From Aestuariivita sp. (GTDB lineage Bacteria; Pseudomonadota; Alphaproteobacteria; Rhodobacterales; Rhodobacteraceae), in NCBI RefSeq assembly GCF_021404545.1, contig NZ_JAAWWD010000062.1, positions 88,832 through 152,831 of the forward strand: a stretch of 64,000 nucleotides of DNA. Direction: 5' to 3'. The first letter of the stretch is position 1. The number at the start of each line of letters is the position of its first letter. Positions 8,884-16,420 of the stretch are shown one piece after another. The notes under the pieces are model-generated. The model worked only from the letters and a program-made list of their open reading frames with translations, made no database searches and was not told where the DNA came from. The position numbers were made by a program, and so were the translations under genes.

Positions 8884-9492
8884 TCACCCCTTCGAGCCGA
8901 TCCGGGGTTCAGTTCCGGCCCGAATCCGCGCGATGTTCTCCCGGTGCCGAAAAAAGATCAGCAAGGTCAGGACGATCCCCAACAGAAACGCGTCCGGCAC
9001 GCCCAGAAAGACCACCCAGAGTGTTGACAGCGACGCGGCCATCAACGCGCCCATCGACGAGATCCGCGTCACCGCTGCCGCCGATAGCCAAGTGGCACAG
9101 CAGGCCAACCCCACCGGCCAGGCAAATGCCAGCCACACTCCCAAAAACGTGGCCACGCCCTTGCCTCCGCGAAACCGCAGCCACACCGGAAAGCAATGCC
9201 CGACAAAGGCCGCCAGCGCCGCCAGCTGTACCGCATCATCCGGCGCCAGGCTGCGCGCGATCAGCACCGCAACCGCCCCCTTGCCGCCATCCAGGATCAG
9301 CGTCAGCGCGGCAGCCCCCTTGTTGCCTGTCCGCAGAACATTGGTGGCCCCGATATTGCCCGACCCGATCTGGCGCAGATTGCCCAGACCCTTGGCCCGC
9401 GCCACGATCACACCAAACGGGATCGAGCCCAGAAAATACCCCACAATGGCCCAGATCAGCAGCGTTGCAGGTGAGGAGATCAGCTCTGGCAT
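8884..9492 (-). CDS. plsY: Glycerol-3-phosphate acyltransferase PlsY
   Basis: Transfers acyl from acyl phosphate to glycerol-3-phosphate, the first acylation in phospholipid synthesis, at the inner membrane. The 202-residue, about five-helix protein carries the three PlsY motifs: GSIPFG near residue 22, GSGNIGATNVLR near residue 43, and RFRGGKGVATFLG near residue 105. The start MPELISS sits 1 bp downstream of the dihydroorotase-like stop, so it is the last gene of the pyr operon. Longer in-frame starts lie inside that upstream gene. Confidence 0.95.
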   Translation of the reverse strand: MPELISSPATLLIWAIVGYFLGSIPFGVIVARAKGLGNLRQIGSGNIGATNVLRTGNKGAAALTLILDGGKGAVAVLIARSLAPDDAVQLAALAAFVGHCFPVWLRFRGGKGVATFLGVWLAFAWPVGLACCATWLSAAAVTRISSMGALMAASLSTLWVVFLGVPDAFLLGIVLTLLIFFRHRENIARIRAGTEPRIGSKG

Positions 9493-9493
9493 C

Positions 9494-10777
9494 CTAAGGT
9501 CTCCGATATACGTCTTGGCCCGCCACATATGTCGCCAGGACCCGGCCTTGCATGCGCTGGCCGTCAAACGGCGTGTTTTTGGACTTCGACTGCAAGGTGG
9601 CGCGATCCAGAACGAAAGGCACGTCCGGGTCGAACAGCACCAGATCCGCAGGCGATCCGGCGGACAGACGGCCCGATGCCAGCCCCAACCGCCGTGCCGG
9701 GTTCAGTGCCATCGCGCGAAAGAGCGTTGGGAGATCCAGATCGCCCGCATGATAAAGGCGCAACGCGGCAGGCAACAGCGTTTCCAGCGCGACGGCCCCG
9801 CTTGCGGCCTCTTCAAAGGGCAGCCGCTTGCTTTCTTCATCCTGTGGCGTGTGCATCGACGAAATCACGTCGATCAGGCCGGTGCGCACAGCCTCCACCA
9901 CCGCGATCCTGTCGCCTTCCGAGCGCAGCGGCGGTTTGACCTTAAAAAAGGTCCGGTAGTCGGCCACATCCAGCTCATTGAGCGTCAGATGATGGATCGA
10001 CACACCTGCGGTGATGTCAAACCCGTTGACGCGTGCGCGTTCAAGCGCGGGCAGGGCCCGAGCCGTGGTTATCTGGTCTGCGTGATAGCGCGCGCCGGTC
10101 ATCTCAATCAGAGCGATGTCGCGATCCAGCCCCATCCGCTCGGCCATGGGCGAGACGGCGGGCAGGCCGCGCAAGGATGCGAATTTGCCGGATGTCGTCG
10201 CCGCGCCGGAGGATAGTCCCGGTTCCTGAGGATGGGCGATGACCAGCGCGCCGCACGAGCGCGCATAGCTGAGCGCGCGGGCGAAAACCTTGGTGTCGCG
10301 CACCACATGGTCGCAATCGGTAAAGGCCACGGCACCCGCATCCAGCAAAAAGCCGATCTCGGTCATCTCTCGCCCTTGTCGTCCCTTGGTCAGCGCCGCC
10401 ATGGGCAGGACGTTCACAGGGGCGGCTTCATTTGCGCGACGCGTCACGAATTCCAGTGTTTCAGGGCTGTCGATGGTGGGGGAGGTGTCGGGCCGTGTGA
10501 TCATTGTTGTCACGCCACCCGCAGCCGCCGCCAACCCGGCAGAGCGATAGCTTTCCTTGTGCCGTTCTCCCGGCTCGCAAACTTTCACGCCCAGATCTAC
10601 CAGACCGGGGGCGAGGCATTTGCCCCCACAGTCGATGACCTCTTCGCCTGTCGCCGTCTCGGTATCGCCGACGCCCGCCGCGGTGATCTGGCCTGCGCGC
10701 ACGCGCAACCAGCCGCGGCTGTCGGTGCCTGCTTCGGGATCAATCAGACGGGCATTCTGAAAGAGGATATCGGTCAT
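9494..10777 (-). CDS. pyrC: Dihydroorotase-like protein lacking catalytic residues (PyrC'/PyrX type)
   Basis: Amidohydrolase-fold protein of 427 residues in an operon with pyrB, clearly related to class I dihydroorotases (EPGERHKESYRSAGLAAAAG, LAPGLVDL, NPARRLGLASGRLSAGSPADLVLFDPD). The metal-binding His-x-His after LAPGLVDL is replaced by G63-V64-K65. The catalytic Asp-His-A-P-His box near residue 300 reads S-S-M-H-T-P-Q, so the Asp is a Met. From the known family, such proteins (PyrC' in Pseudomonas) are inactive but needed to assemble aspartate carbamoyltransferase. A true dihydroorotase should lie elsewhere. Start chosen at MTDILFQN; upstream in-frame residues look non-coding. Confidence 0.88.
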   Translation of the reverse strand: MTDILFQNARLIDPEAGTDSRGWLRVRAGQITAAGVGDTETATGEEVIDCGGKCLAPGLVDLGVKVCEPGERHKESYRSAGLAAAAGGVTTMITRPDTSPTIDSPETLEFVTRRANEAAPVNVLPMAALTKGRQGREMTEIGFLLDAGAVAFTDCDHVVRDTKVFARALSYARSCGALVIAHPQEPGLSSGAATTSGKFASLRGLPAVSPMAERMGLDRDIALIEMTGARYHADQITTARALPALERARVNGFDITAGVSIHHLTLNELDVADYRTFFKVKPPLRSEGDRIAVVEAVRTGLIDVISSMHTPQDEESKRLPFEEAASGAVALETLLPAALRLYHAGDLDLPTLFRAMALNPARRLGLASGRLSAGSPADLVLFDPDVPFVLDRATLQSKSKNTPFDGQRMQGRVLATYVAGQDVYRRP

Positions 10778-10826
10778 TGCGGCTCCTCGTGTTGCCGGGT
10801 GCGGACGTGCTGGCACATCGCCCGTC

Positions 10827-10931
10827 TCATCCCGCGATCCACACCATCAAACCGACAAAGATGAACATGGCAACCAACGCCAGCATCGCGACGCGACCGG
10901 ACATTTTTGGATCGGGGCGTGGCTCTTTCAT
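10827..10931 (-). CDS. 34-residue single-pass membrane peptide
   Basis: A tiny frame starting MKEPRPDPKM, followed by one hydrophobic helix (about residues 14-32) ending WIAG. It is coupled to the preceding membrane-protein gene by an ATGA overlap and sits 49 bp before the dihydroorotase-like gene, so it lies inside the pyr operon. The overlap and clean hydrophobic segment support translation. It may be a small partner of the adjacent membrane protein; function unknown. Confidence 0.65.
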   Translation of the reverse strand: MKEPRPDPKMSGRVAMLALVAMFIFVGLMVWIAG

Positions 10932-11314
10932 CGGCGTGCGGCCTCGATGCGGGCGACGGTGGCCTGGGGGTCGGACTGATACTTGATCAGATGTTTGTCG
11001 CCCCCATGCGTGATGATCTGCACCATGCTGCCCAATGTACGCAGCTTGGCGATGTCGCTGAGCGCGATATTGCGCTCCATCGGGCCCTTGATCCGCTCGT
11101 CCTCGATGACCCAGACGACCGCCAGCTCTTCGGAGGCCAGATACCAGCCGCGCAGCGTGATCGCGGCAAGCCCGGCAATTGCACCGGTCCAGACATGCGG
11201 GTTGCCGATCACCCACAGGATCGCCATCGCCCCTCCCATGCCCAGGGCCGCCATCCAGGTATGGCTGCGGATATAGGCGTTGCGGTCGGCGATGAAACGG
11301 ATCGGCTCGGTCAT
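10928..11314 (-). CDS. Small membrane protein, pyr operon
   Basis: A 128-residue protein with two hydrophobic segments (about residues 20-35 and 40-56), then a soluble region of about 70 residues beginning EELAVVWVIEDERI and containing SDIAKLRTLGSMVQIIT. The latter is like PH-type / DUF304-style membrane-associated domains. The start overlaps the stop of the upstream gene (ATGA), and its own stop overlaps the 34-residue peptide. It probably depends on pyrB transcription. No enzymatic motif seen. Confidence 0.75.
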   Translation of the reverse strand: MTEPIRFIADRNAYIRSHTWMAALGMGGAMAILWVIGNPHVWTGAIAGLAAITLRGWYLASEELAVVWVIEDERIKGPMERNIALSDIAKLRTLGSMVQIITHGGDKHLIKYQSDPQATVARIEAARR

Positions 11315-11871
11315 TCGAGTATCATCCAGAGAAAGGCGAAAATGACCACCATGAAGGCGGCGAAGATCATCCCACCCATCCGCTGTGCCCGGGCGCGGGC
11401 CTCACGGGGGGAGGCGAGCTGCGCGCTATAGGGCTTGGCCGCCTCCGAAGGCAGCGTGCCCGAGGAAGACCAATCCGTTCCCGGCTGATCAAAGCTCGCG
11501 ATATGGGTCAGATCTGCGGTCTCGGCCAGGGTAAAGGCGCGTCCGCCAAAGGCCGAGGAACGCAGGATCAGGCCATACCCTTCGAGCGCGTCGAGCTTGC
11601 GGCACAGAGGTGCGAGTGCGGCGGCTTCAACATCATAGCCCTCGGCGAGATACCCGCTGAGGCCCAGATCGGCCAGATCCTCCAGCGGGATCAGCTCGGC
11701 CCCGCTGGGGTCGAGATCCGGCGTGCCGGTCAAATCGGTCAGTACGTCATGGCTGGGTTGCAACCGATTGGCCCCCGTCGTGGCCGGCGTGTGATGCAGC
11801 GCGATATCGCCTTTGGGCCGGTTGACCGCAAACACATGCAGCCGCCCGCGTTCCTGCGCCGCGACCCGCAT
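11311..11871 (-). CDS. Tail-anchored-like membrane protein, pyr operon
   Basis: A 186-residue protein, soluble for about 160 residues and ending in one strongly hydrophobic helix (GGMIFAAFMVVIFAFLWMILE). No domain recognised. The ATG at 11871 overlaps the pyrB stop (TGATG); a GTG one codon earlier is an alternative start. The next gene overlaps its stop by ATGA. The gene sits between pyrB and the dihydroorotase-like gene in one unbroken minus-strand operon. Confidence 0.75.
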   Translation of the reverse strand: MRVAAQERGRLHVFAVNRPKGDIALHHTPATTGANRLQPSHDVLTDLTGTPDLDPSGAELIPLEDLADLGLSGYLAEGYDVEAAALAPLCRKLDALEGYGLILRSSAFGGRAFTLAETADLTHIASFDQPGTDWSSSGTLPSEAAKPYSAQLASPREARARAQRMGGMIFAAFMVVIFAFLWMILE

Positions 11872-12821
11872 CACGCCGCTCCTTGGGCGCGCGCGTCGCG
11901 CAGGTTGCGGGCCAGAAGATGCATCGCGGCCATACGCACGGCCACGCCCATCTCGACCTGTTCCTGAATGACCGAGCGGTTGATGTCATCGGCGATCTCG
12001 CCGTCGATCTCCACGCCACGGTTCATCGGGCCCGGATGCATCACGATGGCATCATTCTTGGCCAGCGCCAGTTTCTCGGCATCCAGACCAAAGCGATAAA
12101 AGTACTCGCGCTCCGACGGGATGAACCCGCCATCCATCCGCTCTTTCTGAAGGCGCAGCATCATCACCACGTCCACGTCCTTTAGCCCCTCGCGCATGTC
12201 GTCGTAAACCTCGACCCCGAACTCGGCGATCTGCGCTGGCATCAGGGTGGGCGGGCCGATCAGCCGGATCCGGCTTTCCATCTTGCCCAGAAGCAGGATG
12301 TTCGAGCGGGCCACGCGGGAATGGGCGATATCGCCGCAAATCGCGATGCTCAGCCGGTGCAGCCGCCCTTTGGCCCGCCGGATGGTGAGCGCATCCAAAA
12401 GCGCCTGCGTGGGATGTTCGTGGCGCCCGTCGCCTGCGTTCAGAACCGCGCAGTTCACTTTCTGCGCCAACAGATCCACGGCGCCTGAATTGGGGTGGCG
12501 CACGACCAGCAGATCGGGATGCATCGCGTTCAGTGTCAGTGCGGTGTCAATCAGCGTCTCGCCCTTTTTGACCGAGCTTGCCTGCATCGCCATGTTCATC
12601 ACATCCGCGCCCAGCCGCTTGCCCGCCAGTTCGAAACTGGCCTGAGTCCGGGTGGAGTTTTCAAAGAACATATTGATCTGGGTGAGACCTGCCAAAACGT
12701 CGGAATGTTTGTTGGCCTGGCGGTTCAGCACGACATACTGATCGGCCAGATTGAGGATGGCCTCGATATCGGCAGGACCAAGCGGCTCGATCCCCAGAAG
12801 GTGGCGATGCGCGAAGGACAT
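11871..12821 (-). CDS. pyrB: Aspartate carbamoyltransferase catalytic subunit
   Basis: Condenses carbamoyl phosphate with L-aspartate in pyrimidine synthesis. At 316 residues it has the carbamoyl-phosphate loop [13 protein letters not shown] near residue 52, the [14 protein letters not shown] segment near residue 130, and [12 protein letters not shown] near residue 262. It heads the minus-strand operon that also carries the catalytically dead dihydroorotase-like protein, the arrangement expected for an ATCase needing a PyrC'-type scaffold. No pyrI is present. Confidence 0.96.
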   Translation of the reverse strand: MSFAHRHLLGIEPLGPADIEAILNLADQYVVLNRQANKHSDVLAGLTQINMFFENSTRTQASFELAGKRLGADVMNMAMQASSVKKGETLIDTALTLNAMHPDLLVVRHPNSGAVDLLAQKVNCAVLNAGDGRHEHPTQALLDALTIRRAKGRLHRLSIAICGDIAHSRVARSNILLLGKMESRIRLIGPPTLMPAQIAEFGVEVYDDMREGLKDVDVVMMLRLQKERMDGGFIPSEREYFYRFGLDAEKLALAKNDAIVMHPGPMNRGVEIDGEIADDINRSVIQEQVEMGVAVRMAAMHLLARNLRDARAQGAA

Positions 12822-12931
12822 GTCGGGCGCTCTCCCATTGCGGCTGGGGCCTTATAGGAAGGGACGCGTCGGCGGGCAAGGCGGCACAGAGGGGGATTTT
12901 ATGTCATCGCGCAGACAGGTAGCTTGCGGGC

Positions 12932-13708
12932 ATGGAATCGGTTGATCAGGCGCATCTGGCGCGGACATATCTCGACTGGCTGGTCGAGCTGGGGGCGGAT
13001 GAGGCAATCTGCGATACGCCCATCGACCGGTATGCGCTTGCGGATCGACCAAAGGCGCCCGCCGTGAAGCCCCCGTCCGAGACGCGTACCCCGATCCAGG
13101 CCGAGGGACCGGCGGATGTGGCCGATCCGGTCGAGGCGGCGCGCATGGCGGCGCAAGGGGCGGGGGATCTGCCCGCGTTGCGCGCCGCGCTGCAAAGCTA
13201 TGAGCATTGCGAGCTGAAGCGCGGGGCGCGCAATCTGGTTTTTGCCGATGGCACACCCGGCGCGCGGGTGATGATAATCGGTGAAGCGCCCGGACGTGAC
13301 GAGGACCGGGAGGGCAGGCCCTTTGTCGGGCGCGCGGGCCAGCTTCTGGATCGGATGCTGGCGGCGATCGATCTGAGCCGCGGGAGTTCTGTCTATATCA
13401 CCAATGTTCTACCCTGGCGCCCGCCGCAAAACCGCGATCCCAAACCTGAAGAGATCGCGATGATGCAGCCCTTCTTGCAGCGCCATGTCGAGCTTGCCGC
13501 GCCCGATCTGCTGGTTGTGATGGGCAATATCAGTTGCCACGCGGTGCTGGGCAAACGCGGTATCACCCGGCTGCGCGGCACATGGGCCGAGGCATATGGC
13601 AGGCCGGTCATGCCGATGTTTCACCCGGCCTACCTCTTGCGCCAACCCGCCGCCAAGCGCGAGACCTGGGCCGATCTCTTGGAGCTCAAGGCGCGGCTGA
13701 TCGCATGA
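12932..13708 (+). CDS. Uracil-DNA glycosylase, family-4-like
   Basis: Removes uracil from DNA in base excision repair. A 258-residue protein with a poorly conserved N-terminal extension of about 90 residues and then the glycosylase core: GEAPGRDEDREGRPFVG near residue 117 (motif A) and HPAYLLRQ near residue 230 (motif B). NVLPWRPPQNRDP lies between them. Typical family 4 enzymes bind a 4Fe-4S cluster with paired Cys near the core start (C-x2-C). Here only one Cys is seen there (HCELKRGARN), so the cluster may be absent. The stop overlaps the LysE start (ATGA). Confidence 0.88.
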   Translation: MESVDQAHLARTYLDWLVELGADEAICDTPIDRYALADRPKAPAVKPPSETRTPIQAEGPADVADPVEAARMAAQGAGDLPALRAALQSYEHCELKRGARNLVFADGTPGARVMIIGEAPGRDEDREGRPFVGRAGQLLDRMLAAIDLSRGSSVYITNVLPWRPPQNRDPKPEEIAMMQPFLQRHVELAAPDLLVVMGNISCHAVLGKRGITRLRGTWAEAYGRPVMPMFHPAYLLRQPAAKRETWADLLELKARLIA

Positions 13709-14322
13709 TTGACCCCGTCACGCTCCTGACCTTTGTCCCGGCCGCTTTGGTGCTGAACCTCACGCCCGGAGCAGACATGATGTTCTGCCTGGGCCAGGGC
13801 CTGCGCGCGGGAGCGCGGCCCGCGATGGCCGCCAGCGCGGGCGTGTCTGTCGGAGGTATGATCCATGTGACACTTGCTGGATTGGGGCTGGGCGCCGTCG
13901 TGGCCGCGGTCCCTTGGGCGTTCGACCTGATCCGCTGGGTCGGCGTGGCCTATCTGCTCTATCTCGCGGCGGGTGCAGTCCGGAACCGGACGCGACCTAT
14001 CGGTGCCGACCCGATGACCGCCAAGCGAGCGTTCCGGTCGGGCCTCTATGTCAACCTGACAAATCCCAAGGTGATCCTCTTTGTGCTGGCCTTTCTGCCG
14101 CAATTCGTCGATCCCGCCAAAGGGCCTGTGCTGGCGCAGTTCCTGATCCTAGGCGCGATCCTCAGCCTGGGCGGCTTTGTGGTGAATGCGGGGGTGGGAT
14201 TTTTTGCTGGCGGGGCGGGTCGGATGCTGACGGGGTCGCTCCTGGCCCGTCGCATCCTGGGCTGGGTCAGTGGAACGATTTTCGCGGGCCTCGCCCTGAG
14301 GCTTGCCATTGTGGAAAGGTAA
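13705..14322 (+). CDS. LysE family translocator (amino-acid/metabolite exporter)
   Basis: Predicted inner-membrane exporter of the LysE/RhtB family, 205 residues with about six hydrophobic helices. Family signatures seen: LNLTPGADMMFCLGQGLRAG near residue 16 and the LTNPKVILFVLAFLPQF stretch near residue 117. Substrate unknown; relatives export Lys, Thr, homoserine lactones or cysteine metabolites. Its ATG overlaps the glycosylase stop, so the two are co-translated, and moaB follows 6 bp later. Confidence 0.9.
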   Translation: MIDPVTLLTFVPAALVLNLTPGADMMFCLGQGLRAGARPAMAASAGVSVGGMIHVTLAGLGLGAVVAAVPWAFDLIRWVGVAYLLYLAAGAVRNRTRPIGADPMTAKRAFRSGLYVNLTNPKVILFVLAFLPQFVDPAKGPVLAQFLILGAILSLGGFVVNAGVGFFAGGAGRMLTGSLLARRILGWVSGTIFAGLALRLAIVER

Positions 14323-14328
14323 GGCGCG

Positions 14329-14871
14329 ATGTCGCGACTGGATGAAAGCAAGGAATTCTTGGCGATCCGCATTGCGGTTCTGACGGTGTCCGACAGTCGC
14401 GATCTGTCACAGGATCGTTCGGGCCAGGTGCTGGTCGACCGGATCGAAGCGGCGGGTCATACGATTGCCGCCCGGAGCATCCTGCGCGATGAGCGGGCCG
14501 AAATCGCCGATCAGCTGCGCGCCTGGGTGGCTGACCCGGAGATTGACGTCGTGATCTCGACCGGGGGTACCGGGCTGACCGGCCGTGATGTGACGGTCGA
14601 GGCGCATAGGGACGTCTATGAAAAGGAGATCGACGCCTTCGGTACGGTCTTTACCATCGTGTCGATGAAAAAGATCGGCACCAGCGCGGTGCAGTCGCGC
14701 GCCACTGGCGGCGTGGCCGGTGGCACCTATCTCTTTGCTCTTCCGGGCAGCCCGGGCGCCTGCAAGGATGCCTGGGATGAAATTCTGTCCATGCAGCTCG
14801 ATTATCGTCACCGACCCTGCAACTTCGTCGAGATTCTGCCCCGGCTGGATGAACATCAGCGACGGAAGTAA
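14329..14871 (+). CDS. moaB: Molybdenum cofactor biosynthesis protein B (MoaB/MogA family)
   Basis: Adenylates molybdopterin before molybdate insertion, or assists that step. At 180 residues it contains ISTGGTGLTGRDVT near residue 75 (nucleotide/MPT-binding loop), FTIVSMKKIGTSAVQSRATGG, and FALPGSPGACKDAWDEIL, all typical of MoaB. Third gene of the glycosylase-LysE-moaB run. Other MoCo genes lie at 1.6-2.3 kb and 28-32 kb. Confidence 0.93.
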   Translation: MSRLDESKEFLAIRIAVLTVSDSRDLSQDRSGQVLVDRIEAAGHTIAARSILRDERAEIADQLRAWVADPEIDVVISTGGTGLTGRDVTVEAHRDVYEKEIDAFGTVFTIVSMKKIGTSAVQSRATGGVAGGTYLFALPGSPGACKDAWDEILSMQLDYRHRPCNFVEILPRLDEHQRRK

Positions 14872-14961
14872 CGCGCCTTTGCGTTAACACCCTTGTGCCT
14901 TGGCATTTTTTGCACGCTCGCTACGTTTAGAAGGGCAGGTGTGCGGTGAAGTAGGTGACGA

Positions 14962-16416
14962 ATGCGCTTTTTGCGACAAAGCCTTGTGGGCGTTTTCCTG
15001 ACGGCTGTGACGTTGGGCCTCTTGGTCTATGCCGGGCAGCTGATCGGCGCGGCCGTACAGGACCGGATGTCGGATGAGCGCACAGCACCGCCCGCGCGCG
15101 AACGGGTATTCGCCGTCAATGTGATCCGCGCGGTTGCCGGGCGCGAAACGCCCCTCCTCGAAGCCTTCGGCCAGGTGCAGAGCCGCCGGACCCTGGAACT
15201 GCGCACCGCGACCTCTGGGCGTGTGGTTTGGTTGGCGACAGAGTTCACCGAAGGGGGTGTGGTGGAGGCCGGTCAACTGTTGCTCCGCATTGATCCGGCG
15301 GATGCGCAATCGCTGCGCGACCGGGCCCGCAGTGACCTTCTGGACGCCCAGGCAGAGGTCCGTGACGCCGATCGTTCGCTCGCGCTGGCGGGCGATGAGT
15401 TGGCCGCAGCGCAGGAGCAGGCAATTCTGCGCGACCGCGCGTTTCGCCGTCAGCAGGATCTGGAGGCGCGCGGCGTAGGCACCGCGGCGGCAGTGGAAAC
15501 CGCCGAGCTTGCCGCCGCCCAGGCGCGTCAGCAGGTTTTGTCGCGCCGGATTGCCCAGGCTCAGGCCGAGGCCCGTGTGGATCAGGCGGCCACCAGTCTG
15601 GCGCGCGCCAGCCTTGCGTTGGATCAGGCCGAACGAGATCTGGCCGAGACGGAGGTGTTTGCCGCCTTTGACGGCACGCTCAGCGATGTGACCCTGGTCG
15701 AAGGGCGTCTGCTGTCGGCCAATGAAAAACTGGCCGAGCTGATCGACCCTGCCGAGCTTGAGGTGGCGTTTCGCGTCTCGACCAGCCAATATGCCCGCCT
15801 TCTGGACACCCGTGGCGTGCTGATCCCGGCGGATGTCACCGCGACACTGGACGGGGCCGGGGCCGAACTGACCGCGACCGGTCGGATCAGTCGCGACAGC
15901 GCCGGTCCCGGTGAGGTGCAGACCGGGCGCCTGCTCTATGCCACGCTTGAGACCGCGCGCGGGTTCAAGCCCGGCGATTTCGTGACCGTGGCGGTGCAGG
16001 AGCCTGCGGTGGATAATGTTGTCCGCCTGCCTGCCTCGGCCTACGGTTCCGGTGGGACGGTTCTGGTGCTGGATTCCGATGACCGGCTGGAGGCGTTGCC
16101 CGTGACGCTGGTCAGGCGACAGGGGGATGATGTGCTGTTGCGCGGCGTTGGCCTGACCGGGCGCGAGGTCGTGCAGGCGCGCACACCGCTTCTGGGGGCC
16201 GGTATTCGCGTTCGGCCCTTGCGCGATGCCGCGCCCGGTGTCGAAGAGCAGGCGATGCTGCAACTGGAGCCGGAACGCCGCGCGCGGCTTGTGGCCTTTG
16301 TCGAGGGCAGCACGCGCATGCCCGAGGCGGCCAAGACCCGCATCCTGAACCAACTCGCGCAGGAGAGGGTGCCCGAACAGATGGTGAGGCGCATCGAAGC
16401 CCGGATGGGTGGGTAA
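14962..16416 (+). CDS. RND efflux periplasmic adaptor (HlyD/MFP family)
   Basis: Periplasmic adaptor of a tripartite RND pump, 484 residues. A membrane-anchoring helix (about residues 6-28) is followed by a barrel/lipoyl half (VVWLATEFTEGGVVEAGQLL), then a long alpha-helical hairpin (about residues 110-215, rich in Ala/Glu/Arg/Gln), then beta-barrel and membrane-proximal parts. A C-terminal helical tail of about 70 residues (ending MVRRIEARMGG) is longer than in AcrA-type proteins. The pump gene begins 4 bp after the stop. No outer-membrane TolC-type gene is adjacent. Confidence 0.9.
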   Translation: MRFLRQSLVGVFLTAVTLGLLVYAGQLIGAAVQDRMSDERTAPPARERVFAVNVIRAVAGRETPLLEAFGQVQSRRTLELRTATSGRVVWLATEFTEGGVVEAGQLLLRIDPADAQSLRDRARSDLLDAQAEVRDADRSLALAGDELAAAQEQAILRDRAFRRQQDLEARGVGTAAAVETAELAAAQARQQVLSRRIAQAQAEARVDQAATSLARASLALDQAERDLAETEVFAAFDGTLSDVTLVEGRLLSANEKLAELIDPAELEVAFRVSTSQYARLLDTRGVLIPADVTATLDGAGAELTATGRISRDSAGPGEVQTGRLLYATLETARGFKPGDFVTVAVQEPAVDNVVRLPASAYGSGGTVLVLDSDDRLEALPVTLVRRQGDDVLLRGVGLTGREVVQARTPLLGAGIRVRPLRDAAPGVEEQAMLQLEPERRARLVAFVEGSTRMPEAAKTRILNQLAQERVPEQMVRRIEARMGG

Positions 16417-16420
16417 CGCG

